Shown here: positions 1-8,641 of the stretch, one piece after another
Position numbering within the stretch: the stretch's first letter is position 1
Layout: each line of letters starts with the position of its first letter
Origin: SYAN01 sp964406345
GTDB taxonomy: Bacteria; Actinomycetota; Actinomycetes; Nanopelagicales; Nanopelagicaceae
DNA length: 64,000 nucleotides
Direction of reading: 5' to 3'
Assembly (NCBI GenBank): GCA_964406345.1
Contig: CAYORK010000003.1
Coordinates: forward strand, 3,428 to 67,427
Notes under the pieces: generated by a model
The model's database searches: none
Told to the model about the DNA's origin: nothing
The model's input: the letters and a program-made list of their open reading frames with translations, nothing else
Position numbers and translations under genes: made by a program

Positions 1-423
1 CATCATCATCACGCGGATCACAGTCGCGCGCTCTGGGATCTGATCGGTGATTCCGAGCAATTTCTCGACGCCTAGGCAATATGCGGTCTCATTGAAGATC
101 GGTGAGAGGTAATCCATACGGGTGACGAAGGTGACGCCTTGAGTCCAGGTGCGGAACTCACAGTTCTTCTCGATGCCGGTGTGGAGGTATCCGATACCGC
201 AACGACATTCGGTGACGGTCTCGCCGTCGAGTTCGAGCATGAGACGAAGTACGCCGTGAGTGGAAGGGTGTTGTGGTCCCATATTGACCACGACGCGCTC
301 TTCCTTGTTCGCGCCGATCTCGGTCGCGGTCTGATCCCAATCACCACCGGTGACGGAGTAGACCGTTCCCTCTGTGGTCTCGCGCGCAGAGGCGTAGGGA
401 TCCCTGAAGTCAGTGGTACTCAT
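1..423 (-). CDS. nuoD: NADH-quinone oxidoreductase subunit D (N-terminal part, runs off left edge)
   Basis: These are the first 141 codons of the 49-kDa-type subunit of respiratory complex I, which helps form the quinone cavity. Translating the minus strand from the ATG at 423 gives MSTTDFRDPYA..., then NMGPQHPSTHGVLRL at about residues 47-61. The HPSTHG loop is the family's quinone-site signature. It continues through GYLHTGIEKN, FVTRMDYLSP and IPERATVIRVMM to base 1, so the C-terminal two thirds lie outside the window. The ATG overlaps the nuoC stop codon (ATGA), which is typical of a translationally coupled nuo operon. The identification is firm; only the fragment is visible. Confidence 0.96.
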   Translation of the reverse strand, partial: MSTTDFRDPYASARETTEGTVYSVTGGDWDQTATEIGANKEERVVVNMGPQHPSTHGVLRLMLELDGETVTECRCGIGYLHTGIEKNCEFRTWTQGVTFVTRMDYLSPIFNETAYCLGVEKLLGITDQIPERATVIRVMMM

Positions 424-1058
424 CGATATGACCTTCTTCGATCCGGTGGTGGGATGACCGCACCCTTGTATTCGACTTCGATTCCGCCGAGCGGATAATC
501 CTTACGTTGTGGATGTCCGGGCCAGTCATCAGGCATCAAGATGCGAGTGAGCGCTGGATGTCCGTCGAAGATGATGCCGAACATGTCGTAGGTCTCGCGC
601 TCGTTCCAGTTGTTCCCTGCCCATACCTCGACGAGTGATGGGATGTGTGGATCGGACTCGGGTACCGAGACTTCCAATCGGATCCGGCGATTGTTGGTGA
701 TGGAGAGCAATGGATAGACGGCGTGGAGTTCCCTTCCACTCTCATTGGGATAGTGGACGCCGCTCACACCGAGACAGAACTCGAAGCGAAGCGATGGTGT
801 ATCGCGAAGGATCCGTGCGACCTCTACGAGACGTTCGCGCTTGATGTGCAACGTCAACTCACCGCGATCTACGACGACCTTCTCGATCGCATCGGAGAAG
901 AGTGGATATGCGCGTTCCAATTCATCCGCTACCTCATCGAAGTAGGAACCGTATGGACGCTGACTCGACCCAGGTTGTTGGCTCGATCGGACGAGGCCGC
1001 CATAACCTGAGGTGTCACCGGTGCCTTTGACACCGAACATTCCCTCTTCTTTGCTCAC
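420..1058 (-). CDS. nuoC: NADH-quinone oxidoreductase subunit C
   Basis: This is the 30-kDa-type peripheral subunit of complex I (212 aa). The C-terminal third carries the family signature WNERETYDMFGI followed by GHPALTRILMPDDWPGHP and RKDYPLGG. The N-terminal 30 residues are Gly/Ser-rich and poorly conserved, as is common in actinobacterial NuoC. The ATG overlaps the nuoB stop by four bases and the stop overlaps the nuoD start in the same way, so A-B-C-D are tightly coupled. It is a stand-alone NuoC, not the enterobacterial NuoCD fusion, because nuoD has its own start at 423. Confidence 0.96.
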   Translation of the reverse strand: MSKEEGMFGVKGTGDTSGYGGLVRSSQQPGSSQRPYGSYFDEVADELERAYPLFSDAIEKVVVDRGELTLHIKRERLVEVARILRDTPSLRFEFCLGVSGVHYPNESGRELHAVYPLLSITNNRRIRLEVSVPESDPHIPSLVEVWAGNNWNERETYDMFGIIFDGHPALTRILMPDDWPGHPQRKDYPLGGIEVEYKGAVIPPPDRRRSYR

Positions 1059-1609
1059 GCGAGTAGCCCCTTCATCTGATGCGTTGGGGTAGCAGCGAGC
1101 GCAGCAGCTTCAGCAGCTTGCGCCACTTCCTCGCGATTGACGCCAAGTTTGGAGTGCTTGATCTGGTCGTGGAGCTTCAAGATCGCATCCATCAACATCT
1201 CAGGTCTTGGTGGGCACCCCGGGAGATAGATATCGACTGGCACCACGTGGTCCACGCCTTGGACGATGGCGTAGTTGTTGAACATGCCTCCTGAGGATGC
1301 ACATGCACCCATGGAGAGGACCCACTTCGGTTCTGCCATCTGGTCGTAGATCTGGCGCAAGACCGGTGCCATCTTGTTCGATACGCGACCTGCGACGATC
1401 ATGAGGTCGGCCTGACGAGGCGATGCTCGAAAGACCTCCATACCGAAACGTGCCAAGTCATAACGGCCGCCACCGACTGCCATCATCTCGATCGCACAAC
1501 AAGCAAGACCGAAAGTCGCAGGCCAGAGCGAGTTGCGACGCATGTAATTTGCGAGTCCTTCTACGGTGGTGAGAAGGAATCCGCTCGGAAGTTTCTCTTC
1601 GACGCCCAT
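1055..1609 (-). CDS. nuoB: NADH-quinone oxidoreductase subunit B
   Basis: This 184-aa subunit of the connecting arm of complex I binds the terminal 4Fe-4S cluster N2, which passes electrons to quinone. The expected ligands are visible: the adjacent pair C37-C38 in GLACCAIEMM, C103 in SMGACASSGG and C132 in YLPGCPPRPE. The length is normal for the family, with an Ala-rich C-terminal tail. Sixteen bases separate it from nuoA and it overlaps nuoC by four bases. The identification rests on the exact Cys pattern and the operon context. Confidence 0.98.
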   Translation of the reverse strand: MGVEEKLPSGFLLTTVEGLANYMRRNSLWPATFGLACCAIEMMAVGGGRYDLARFGMEVFRASPRQADLMIVAGRVSNKMAPVLRQIYDQMAEPKWVLSMGACASSGGMFNNYAIVQGVDHVVPVDIYLPGCPPRPEMLMDAILKLHDQIKHSKLGVNREEVAQAAEAAALAATPTHQMKGLLA

Positions 1610-1625
1610 TACCTATCGATCACCT

Positions 1626-1985
1626 CTAATCCCACTCGAGTCCGCCACGTCGCCACTCATACGCATAGGCGACTGAGACATTGAAAATGAAGAGCGCCAT
1701 CGCAACGAGTCCGAAGAGTCCTTGTTGGTCGAAGGTGACCGCCCATGGATAGAGGAAGAGGATCTCGATGTCGAAGATGATGAAGAGCATCGCGGTGAGG
1801 AAGTACTTGACCGGGAATCGACCGCCACCTTGGGCTTGTGGACTTGGCTCGATGCCGCACTCATAGGCCTCTGCCTTCGCTCGGTTGTAGCGCCGAGGTC
1901 CGGTGATGGCACCCGCGACGATGGAGATCACTGCGAATCCGAATCCGATCGCGAAGAGCGCGATGATCGGGACGTAGGGATTCAC
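1626..1985 (-). CDS. nuoA: NADH-quinone oxidoreductase subunit A
   Basis: This small membrane subunit of complex I (119 aa) has three predicted helices: residues about 4-28, 60-82 and 88-110. Family motifs are YECGIEP (the conserved Cys loop facing the quinone channel), RFPVKYFLTAMLFIIFDIE and FLYPWA. The start is GTG (complement of 1983-1985). No clear ribosome-binding site precedes it, and it lies 24 bases after menG, so it is probably translated from a menG-nuo transcript. The placement of menG directly before nuoA fits supply of menaquinone to this complex. Confidence 0.96.
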   Translation of the reverse strand: MNPYVPIIALFAIGFGFAVISIVAGAITGPRRYNRAKAEAYECGIEPSPQAQGGGRFPVKYFLTAMLFIIFDIEILFLYPWAVTFDQQGLFGLVAMALFIFNVSVAYAYEWRRGGLEWD

Positions 1986-2009
1986 AAGGAGCCATCTTAG
2001 ATGTGGGTC

Positions 2010-2720
2010 CTAAGAGGCGGAAATCGAGGCTCGCTTTCTTCCGGTGTGAACTGCGACAACCCCCGCAGTGAGATCTCGCCACGTGACATCCTGCCAGCCC
2101 GCCCCGGTCATCAATGCGGCAAGGTCTCGTTGATTCGGCCACGCCATGATCGATTCGGCGAGATAGATATAGGCATCGGGATTGGAAGAGAAGCGCTTTG
2201 CGATCGGAGGAAGCGCGCGAAGAAGGTACTTGAAATAGATGGTGCGAAACAGCCGCGAGGTCGGGTGCGAGAACTCGACGACGTAGATCCGTCCACCAGC
2301 TCGTGTGACCCGTAGTGCCTCCGCAAGTGCCTTCGATGTGTCATGTGTGTTGCGAAGTCCGAAGGAGATGGTGGTGATGTCGAACTCATCATCATCGAAA
2401 GGAAGTGCGAGCGCATCACCGAATACGAATGTGAGTTCCGGATGAAGTCTCTTGCCAGTTTCGATCATGCCGCGAGAGAAATCGAGTGCGATGACCTCTG
2501 CGCCACTTCGCGCAAGAGCAGCACTCGAAGTACCTGTTCCAGCGGCGATATCAAGGATCCGCTCTCCGCGCTTCGGCGCGATGATCTTGCTCACCTTCTT
2601 CCGCCATCTCTTTGTCTGGCCAAGGCTGAGAAGGTCGTTGAGTATGTCGTAACGCTTCGCTACGCGATCGAACATGCGTGAGACATCTTCGGGGTCCTTA
2701 CCCAGATCCGCGCGCGTCAT
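2010..2720 (-). CDS. menG: Demethylmenaquinone methyltransferase
   Basis: This SAM-dependent enzyme (236 aa) methylates demethylmenaquinone, the last step of menaquinone synthesis. The fold is a class-I methyltransferase with SAM motif ILDIAAGTGTSS (about residues 55-66), motif II DDDEFDITTISFGLRN and the UbiE/MenG signatures YDILNDLLSLG and RVTRAGGRIYVVEFS. The N-terminal VSRMFDRVAKRYD is also typical. The gene is divergent from menF across an 84-base gap and runs into nuoA. It could be named ubiE by homology, but the surrounding men genes and the absence of ubiquinone genes in view support menG. Confidence 0.95.
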   Translation of the reverse strand: MTRADLGKDPEDVSRMFDRVAKRYDILNDLLSLGQTKRWRKKVSKIIAPKRGERILDIAAGTGTSSAALARSGAEVIALDFSRGMIETGKRLHPELTFVFGDALALPFDDDEFDITTISFGLRNTHDTSKALAEALRVTRAGGRIYVVEFSHPTSRLFRTIYFKYLLRALPPIAKRFSSNPDAYIYLAESIMAWPNQRDLAALMTGAGWQDVTWRDLTAGVVAVHTGRKRASISAS

Positions 2721-2739
2721 GGTCGTATCTTCACCTCAA

Positions 2740-2753
2740 CTAGGCTTAGGCAA
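2740..2753 (+). promoter_or_regulatory. Putative promoter element upstream of menF
   Basis: The 14-mer CTAGGCTTAGGCAA contains a TAGGCT hexamer like the -10 boxes of several other genes in this window. It lies 51 bases before the menF ATG. The identical 14-mer occurs in the same orientation relative to the gene upstream of clpC (30504-30517). No convincing -35 element is visible. Confidence 0.4.
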
Positions 2754-2804
2754 CAAATCGAATTGAAGTACGTTGGAATCTGCGATGAGGGCGGAGCAAA
2801 AAGG

Positions 2805-4058
2805 ATGAGGAAGATGCGAGTGCGAACCGAGGTCCTCGGTGATCTGCCACATCTTCTCGAAGTGAGCATCAAGGACGAACTTTCGAATGCATCTCCTGCG
2901 GATCCCATCACCTGGGTACGAGGCGATGAGGGGATGGTCGCATTCGGTGAATACAAGAGGGTCGAGATCACGGGAAGTGACCGCTTCGAGAAGGCCCGAA
3001 AATGGTGGCAGGACGCACTTCGTGAACTCGACATCCATAACAACGTCCACGGTTCTGGCACTGGACCGATCCTCTTCGCCTCATTCGCATTCGATAGCGA
3101 AGAACCTTCGACCCTTCTCATCCCCGAAGTAGTGATCGGCAAGCGCGGCGAAAGGCTCTGGATCACCTGGTTCGGTGATGGTCCACAACCGGTAGTGAGA
3201 TCGATCAAGAGCAAGAGTGCACCTCTTGCTTTGCGATGGAGTGGTGAGAATGGCGATGCATGGCGAAGCCATGTCGCCGCGATCGTCGATCTGATCCAAA
3301 GTGGCGAAGCAGAGAAGGTAGTCCTTGCTCGCGCGCTCGATGGCAGCGTCGAAGGAGACCAACGAATCGACACTCGCCGACTCTTGCAACTCCTCGGCTC
3401 CGATTACCCGAACACCTGGCTCTTCTCGAACCATGGCCTCGTAGGTGCGACACCGGAGTTATTGGTTCGATTGAGCAAGTCACTCGTCACATCACGTGTC
3501 CTTGCCGGGACGATCAAGCGAAGCGGTGATGATGAGAAGGATCTCGCACTCGCGGCATCACTCGCGCGATCATCGAAGGATCTTGAAGAACACGAGTACG
3601 CAGTTCGGTCGGTAGCTGAAGCCCTCGTGCCACTCTGCTCCTCTACCAATGTGCCGGAATCTCCGTTCGTACTTCATCTTTCCAATGTCATGCATCTTGC
3701 AACCGATGTCACCGGAGTCGTCACCGATTCCGTCAATCCACCTGATGTCTTCGATCTCCTCGCAAGACTGCATCCATCGGCCGCTGTCTGCGGCACGCCG
3801 CGGGAGCGAGCAGAGCGCTCCATAAGAGCGGTGGAAGAGATCAGTCGCGGTCGCTACGCAGGTCCAGTCGGATGGGTCGATATCCGATCCGATGGCGAGT
3901 TCGGGATCGCACTCCGTTGTGGCCAGATCGATGCATCGAAGAAGTCGATCAGGATCTATGCCGGCTGTGGCATCGTCGCTGGATCAGATCCCGTGGCCGA
4001 ATATGCCGAGAGCGAGGCGAAACTCGCTGCGATTCAAGGCGCGCTAGCGCGCCATTGA
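2805..4058 (+). CDS. menF: Isochorismate synthase
   Basis: This enzyme converts chorismate to isochorismate, the entry step to menaquinone. It belongs to the chorismate-binding family, with conserved C-terminal blocks EKVVLARAL, RVLAGTIKRSGD, HEYAV, LHPSAAVCGTPRERA and GRYAGPVGW, and ends YAESEAKLAAIQGAL. I place the start at the ATG at 2805 because a GGGCGGAG ribosome-binding-like stretch lies about 8 bases before it. The frame is also open to a TTG at 2763. The 3' end overlaps the convergent menD gene by 15 bases. In this men cluster MenF is favoured over a salicylate or siderophore enzyme. Confidence 0.93.
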   Translation: MRKMRVRTEVLGDLPHLLEVSIKDELSNASPADPITWVRGDEGMVAFGEYKRVEITGSDRFEKARKWWQDALRELDIHNNVHGSGTGPILFASFAFDSEEPSTLLIPEVVIGKRGERLWITWFGDGPQPVVRSIKSKSAPLALRWSGENGDAWRSHVAAIVDLIQSGEAEKVVLARALDGSVEGDQRIDTRRLLQLLGSDYPNTWLFSNHGLVGATPELLVRLSKSLVTSRVLAGTIKRSGDDEKDLALAASLARSSKDLEEHEYAVRSVAEALVPLCSSTNVPESPFVLHLSNVMHLATDVTGVVTDSVNPPDVFDLLARLHPSAAVCGTPRERAERSIRAVEEISRGRYAGPVGWVDIRSDGEFGIALRCGQIDASKKSIRIYAGCGIVAGSDPVAEYAESEAKLAAIQGALARH

Positions 4059-5654
4059 TTCTGCTGCCAACTTCCCAAAGCGCTCCCGGATCGAATCGAG
4101 ATTATCCGCATTCGCCTCACGGTTAGGCATCTTGGCGACGATCACTTGGATCCTGGAGTCACTCTTCTTCGCCTTACTCTCATAGGCGCTCAGTAGCTCA
4201 GCCACTGAACTCACCTCCACGGCGCGAATACCGAAGGCGCTAGCGATCTTTCGCAAGTCCTTGCCATGGGGAGTGCCGAAGACGGCTTCGAAATGTTCCA
4301 CACCTCGCTGTGGCAAGGTGGAGAAGATGCCACCGCCATCGTTATCTACGACGATGATGCTCAAATCAGCATCGATCTCGTTGCTGAGCGCTGAGATGTC
4401 ATGGAGGTATGCAAGGTCGCCGAGGAGCGCGACGCTCTTGCCGAAATTCTGAGCGATGCCCATGGCAGTTGCGATGTTGCCATCGATCCCAGCCAATCCG
4501 CGATTCGCGAAGACCTTGATTGGATCGCTCTCACGCGGGATCGCGAAAGCCTCGATATCTCGAATCGGGCGCGACGAAGCTACGAAGAGAGCATCCATCT
4601 TCAACTGTGCGACCGCAGCTGCAAGACGCCCCTCGCTCCACTCAGCGCTCGAAGAGATCGCCTCATTGGCAAGAGTGAAGAAGGAGAGCCAACGCTCTCG
4701 CCACTCTGGATCTGCCTTCGTTGCCACCACCTTTGGAAGGACATGGTGGATCTCATCTGCACTTCTTCGGGTATCTATCTCGGCGGTGCGTGGATCGATC
4801 ACCATGATCTTCTTCGCACTACTTATATAGGCGTTGAGCGAACGGTTGAGGGTGGTTCGACCTATGACGATCACAAGGTCGGCAAGAAGCTCCTTACGAA
4901 CTTCCTCGCTCGAGAGAATCAATGAAGCATGTGGAATGGCATCCTCGAAAGAGATCGGATCCTCACTCACCACCACAGCCCTCGAGCTCTTTGCGAAAGC
5001 AGTGATCTCTTCAACCGTGAATCCAGCGAGGTCATGTCCAATGACCAGGACAACTCGGCTCTGATTGATCGCAATCTCGCCAGGGACGATGATCCGATCC
5101 TCGAGCGGATTCACTTTGATCCCGTCAAGCCAATCATGTGAACCAACTCCACTCTCAACCGGGAGGAGTGGTTCATCGAATTGGAGATTGAAGTGAACTG
5201 GTCCGCCATTTCCAAGGAGATGACTCGGTTCGAAGAGCGTTCCAGTGTCGATCGTCTTGAGGGCGAATGCACCGAATATCCCTTGCTGCAACGTGGTCTG
5301 GTTGGCACCGGTCTTTCGTAGCCGCTCTGGACGATCTGCGGTAAGAAGGAGAAGGCGTTCATTGGCGTGATAGGCCTCAAGTACTGCCGGGAAGAAATTC
5401 GCTACCGCCGTCCCGCTCGTGGAGACCACTGGCACATATCGTTTCGTCGCCTTCGCGATTCCAAGGGCGTAGAAGGCTGCACCACGTTCATCGATGCGAA
5501 TATGTGTGCGTATCAATCCCTTTGCTGCCGCATCCGAGAAAGCAAGACTTAGCGGCGCATTCCTTGATCCCGGAGCGATGACGACATCGCTGATTCCAAG
5601 TTCGATCAATCGCCTTACGAGATGACGAGCCAAGTTAGTCGATGGATTACTCAC
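4044..5654 (-). CDS. menD: 2-succinyl-5-enolpyruvyl-6-hydroxy-3-cyclohexene-1-carboxylate synthase
   Basis: This ThDP-dependent enzyme (536 aa) condenses isochorismate with 2-oxoglutarate-derived succinic semialdehyde. N-terminal MenD signatures are VVIAPGSRNAPLSLAF, RIDERGAAFYALGIAK with the ThDP-activating Glu, STSGTAVANFFPAV and TADRPERLRKTGANQTTLQ. The C-terminal ThDP/Mg site is ALLGDLAYLHD followed by IIVVDNDGGGIFSTLPQ. The start is GTG (complement of 5652-5654) and overlaps the menC stop as GTGA. It forms a minus-strand arm menB-menC-menD. Confidence 0.97.
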   Translation of the reverse strand: MSNPSTNLARHLVRRLIELGISDVVIAPGSRNAPLSLAFSDAAAKGLIRTHIRIDERGAAFYALGIAKATKRYVPVVSTSGTAVANFFPAVLEAYHANERLLLLTADRPERLRKTGANQTTLQQGIFGAFALKTIDTGTLFEPSHLLGNGGPVHFNLQFDEPLLPVESGVGSHDWLDGIKVNPLEDRIIVPGEIAINQSRVVLVIGHDLAGFTVEEITAFAKSSRAVVVSEDPISFEDAIPHASLILSSEEVRKELLADLVIVIGRTTLNRSLNAYISSAKKIMVIDPRTAEIDTRRSADEIHHVLPKVVATKADPEWRERWLSFFTLANEAISSSAEWSEGRLAAAVAQLKMDALFVASSRPIRDIEAFAIPRESDPIKVFANRGLAGIDGNIATAMGIAQNFGKSVALLGDLAYLHDISALSNEIDADLSIIVVDNDGGGIFSTLPQRGVEHFEAVFGTPHGKDLRKIASAFGIRAVEVSSVAELLSAYESKAKKSDSRIQVIVAKMPNREANADNLDSIRERFGKLAAESMAR

Positions 5655-6607
5655 GAGACGAGGACCTCATAACACTCACGGAGACGATCCTGCCACCAGC
5701 TCAAACGCTCCTTCTCCACTGCCAAGGAATCGAGAGTCGATCGATCGATAGATGAGAGATTCTTCACTTCGATCGATCCATCAATGATCTGATGGCGAGC
5801 AACGTCGTCGGTGAAGAGGACGCCGGTTGCAAGTCCTGACGCAGCCGGCTCTTGCGTCAGCGCAGCAGCAAGATGTAGACCCTGTGAGATACCGACTGCG
5901 CTCTCAAGCGCACTCGAGACGACTACCGGAAGTGCGAAATGTTCCGCGATCTTCATCGCTGATCTGATGCCACCAAGTGGCGAACTCTTGAGGATGACGA
6001 GGTCGGCAGCTCCGGTGAGATCGAGTGAGAGTGGATCCTCGCTCTTTCGAACCACCTCATCGGCGGCGACCTTGATCTCGATCCTCTTCTTCAACTCCTT
6101 GAGTTCTTCGACGCTCTCGCAGGGTTGTTCGACATAGTCGATGCTCTTGGCAAGCGGCTCTAGGAAAGTGACTGCCTCATCGACGCCCATCGCACCGTTG
6201 AGGTCGAGTCTGATCGCCATCGATGGGAAGAGCCTTCGCACATGCTCAAGCCTTGCCATATTTCGCATCGGATCATCGGTCACCTTGATCTTCACCGTCT
6301 TCGCTCCTGGATACCAAGAGAGGATCCGTTCGATCTCCTCTTCACTATCCACTGCTGGCAAAGTGGCGTTGATCGCTACCTTGCTACGAAGAGTGGGGAC
6401 TTTCGGCTGGAATGCTGCTTCGATCCCGGCTTGAAGCCATCGCGAGGATTCGACTGCGTCATATTCGAGGAATGGTGAGAACTCGCCCCAACCGAATGGC
6501 CCTTCGAAGAGTGCGACCTCGCGAGATTCGATGCCACGAAACTTCGTGCGCATCGGAAGCCTCAAGACATGGAGCGTTGCGAGAATCTCCGAGAGATCCG
6601 GATACAT
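5651..6607 (-). CDS. menC: o-Succinylbenzoate synthase
   Basis: This enolase-superfamily enzyme dehydrates SHCHC to o-succinylbenzoate. Active-site landmarks are visible in order: KTVKIKV (the KxK acid/base lysine), RLDLNGA and DYVEQP and AADEVVR (metal-binding Asp, Glu and Asp), then LVILKSSPLGG with the second lysine. The frame stays open upstream into menB, but I choose the ATG at 6607 (MYPDLSEIL...), 13 bases after the menB stop. That gives 318 aa, normal for actinobacterial MenC. It is coupled to menD by a 4-base overlap. Confidence 0.95.
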   Translation of the reverse strand: MYPDLSEILATLHVLRLPMRTKFRGIESREVALFEGPFGWGEFSPFLEYDAVESSRWLQAGIEAAFQPKVPTLRSKVAINATLPAVDSEEEIERILSWYPGAKTVKIKVTDDPMRNMARLEHVRRLFPSMAIRLDLNGAMGVDEAVTFLEPLAKSIDYVEQPCESVEELKELKKRIEIKVAADEVVRKSEDPLSLDLTGAADLVILKSSPLGGIRSAMKIAEHFALPVVVSSALESAVGISQGLHLAAALTQEPAASGLATGVLFTDDVARHQIIDGSIEVKNLSSIDRSTLDSLAVEKERLSWWQDRLRECYEVLVS

Positions 6608-6620
6608 GGTTCCTCGCGTC

Positions 6621-7499
6621 TTAGGGACGCTTCGGGAATCGTCCGAAATCAGGTGGGCGCTTCTCCTTGTATGCATCGCGCCCCTCTTGTCCTTCTTCGG
6701 TGAGATAGAAGAGAAGAGTCGCATCGCCAGCGAGTTGTTGGACACCGGCAAGACCATCATCGGCGGCATTCATCCCGGCCTTGAGAAGACGTAACGCCAT
6801 CGGTGAATGACGGAGCATCTCTCGACACCAAGAGACCGTCTCTGCCTCGAGTTGATCGACCGGTACGACTGCGTTGACGAGGCCCATCTCGAGCGCTTCC
6901 TTCGCGTCGTATTGCCTACAGAGGAACCAGATCTCGCGCGCCTTCTTCTGTCCGACATGACGTGCCAGAAGTCCTGATCCATAACCACCATCGAATGATC
7001 CGACCATCGGTCCGGTCTGACCGAACTTCGCATTCTCTGCGGCGATCGTCAGATCGCAAACGACATGCAAGACATGTCCACCACCGATCGCCCAGCCAGC
7101 GACCATCGCTACGACTGGCTTCGGCGTCCTTCGAATCTGAACTTGTAGATCCAAGACATTGAGTCGACCGATGCCCTTCTTGCCCAAGGCATCGCTACCG
7201 ATATAACCATCATCACCACGAACCGAGATATCGCCACCAGAGCAGAATGCTTCACTGCCTTCACCGGTGAAGATGATCACGCCGACGCTCTCATCATCGC
7301 GGGCGGCGTTGAAAGCGGTCTGCAGCTCTGCCAAGGTCTCTGGCCGGAAGGCATTTCGGACTTGAGGGCGATTGATGGTGATCTTCGCCATTCCCTCAGC
7401 GGTCTCATATCTGACGTCGGTGAAGCCAGCGCCCTCAGGGGCTGGTTGCCATCGCGGGATGTGACGAGAACCTGGTTCTCTCTTTATTGGTTTACTCAT
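6621..7499 (-). CDS. menB: 1,4-Dihydroxy-2-naphthoyl-CoA synthase
   Basis: This crotonase-family enzyme (292 aa) cyclises o-succinylbenzoyl-CoA. Typical segments are ITINRPQVRNAFRPETL, the oxyanion-hole region FCSGGDISVRGDDGYIG, AMVAGWAIGGGHVLHVVCDLTIA, GQTGPMVGSFDGGYGS and the C-terminal EGRDAYKEKRPPDF. The ATG at 7499 gives MSKPIKREPGSRHIP, and the longer open frame would run through the divergent menE gene. It shares a 25-base intergenic region with menE that holds back-to-back -10-like boxes. Confidence 0.97.
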   Translation of the reverse strand: MSKPIKREPGSRHIPRWQPAPEGAGFTDVRYETAEGMAKITINRPQVRNAFRPETLAELQTAFNAARDDESVGVIIFTGEGSEAFCSGGDISVRGDDGYIGSDALGKKGIGRLNVLDLQVQIRRTPKPVVAMVAGWAIGGGHVLHVVCDLTIAAENAKFGQTGPMVGSFDGGYGSGLLARHVGQKKAREIWFLCRQYDAKEALEMGLVNAVVPVDQLEAETVSWCREMLRHSPMALRLLKAGMNAADDGLAGVQQLAGDATLLFYLTEEGQEGRDAYKEKRPPDFGRFPKRP

Positions 7500-7509
7500 A
7501 GCAAGCCGA

Positions 7510-7516
7510 TAGCCTA
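7510..7516. promoter_or_regulatory. Overlapping divergent -10-like boxes of menB and menE
   Basis: The stretch TAGCCTA reads TAGCCT towards menE (ATG nine bases further on) and TAGGCT towards menB (ATG eleven bases further on). The whole intergenic space is 25 bases, so both transcripts must have very short or no leaders. The call rests on spacing and on the same hexamers elsewhere in the window. Confidence 0.45.
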
Positions 7517-7524
7517 CGCGTGAT

Positions 7525-8640
7525 ATGGATGTCAACGCCAAGCGGGGCGTGAAGCACGTAACCGCTGAGTGGCAATTGCCACAGATACTCGACTCGCTCG
7601 CAAAAGCGCTCAATGGAGCTGGTCCTGCGCTGCGGTTCGCCGATCAGAGCAATCCCTCACTCGAATCAGTGCCCGAGAACATCGCCGTCGTGGTCGCAAC
7701 GAGCGGTACCACTGGAAAGGCGAAGGAGATCGGCTTGAGCGCTACGGCGCTCTTCGCCTCTGCGCGTGCTTCCAACGATTATCTCGGTGCGGCACCAGGG
7801 GATACCTGGTCACTCATGCTCCCGCTGACGCATATCGCTGGCGTCAATGTCTTGGTCCGCTCACTCGAACTTGGGCGCGAACCGATCGATCTTCGTAACA
7901 CGACCCTGGAGACCATCCCCACGGCTGACTTCACGGCGATCGTCCCGACACAACTACACCGCGCCGTCAACGAGAGCGGCTTCTTGTTGCGACATCTCCA
8001 ATCTGCGCACCGCATCCTGGTCGGCGGAGCGATGCTCTCGAACGAACTTCGAAAGGGCGCCAACGATGCACAACTGCAAGTGACATCGACCTATGGCATG
8101 ACAGAGACCTCAGGTGGATGCGTCTATGACGGCATCCCCTTGGAAGGCACGGAAGTCGAGATCAGAGAAGGACGTATCGCGATCAAGAGCTCGTCTCTTG
8201 CCTCCTACTACCTGCCGACGCGCGAAGGCGAGATGGTCACTCCGATCGCAGACTCTGACGGTTGGTATCTCACAAATGACCTCGGTCACTTCCATGACGG
8301 GCGGCTTGTCGTCGTAGGACGTATCGATGATGTCATCATCTCTGGCGGCGAGAAGATCTCACTTCGTGCGGTGGAGGAGTTCTTGACCCCACTAGTCGAT
8401 GGTGAGGTCGTCGCATTCACTCATCCGGATGCCGAATGGGGTGAACGACTTGCGATCGCAACCACCGCTTCGATCGAGGTCGATCATTGGTTGGAGTTGC
8501 AAGGAAAGATCCGTCTCTCGCTCGGTCGTCACGCGATTCCGCAGGACATCTATCGCATCGCTGAGATCCCACGTGGTGCACTCGGTAAGGTTGATCGCGA
8601 GAAGGTCTTGCTCAGCATCAAATCGAAAGAGAGCCGGTGA
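7525..8640 (+). CDS. menE: o-Succinylbenzoate-CoA ligase
   Basis: This ANL-superfamily ligase activates o-succinylbenzoate with ATP and CoA. Motifs in order are VVVATSGTTGKAKEIGLS (P-loop, about residues 54-71), STYGMTETSGG, the GWYLTNDLGHF / GRIDDVIISGGEKIS hinge, and IPRGALGKVDREKV with the catalytic Lys. At 371 aa it is the short actinobacterial form, with a trimmed N-terminal subdomain. The ATG at 7525 is 25 bases from menB on the other strand. It feeds MenB and is followed directly by menA. Confidence 0.95.
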   Translation: MDVNAKRGVKHVTAEWQLPQILDSLAKALNGAGPALRFADQSNPSLESVPENIAVVVATSGTTGKAKEIGLSATALFASARASNDYLGAAPGDTWSLMLPLTHIAGVNVLVRSLELGREPIDLRNTTLETIPTADFTAIVPTQLHRAVNESGFLLRHLQSAHRILVGGAMLSNELRKGANDAQLQVTSTYGMTETSGGCVYDGIPLEGTEVEIREGRIAIKSSSLASYYLPTREGEMVTPIADSDGWYLTNDLGHFHDGRLVVVGRIDDVIISGGEKISLRAVEEFLTPLVDGEVVAFTHPDAEWGERLAIATTASIEVDHWLELQGKIRLSLGRHAIPQDIYRIAEIPRGALGKVDREKVLLSIKSKESR

Positions 8641-8641
8641 T

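Noticed and set aside
2717..3373. 218-codon minus-strand open frame opposite menF
   Set aside because: It lies antisense to a clear isochorismate synthase; its translation is Ser/Arg-rich without motifs.
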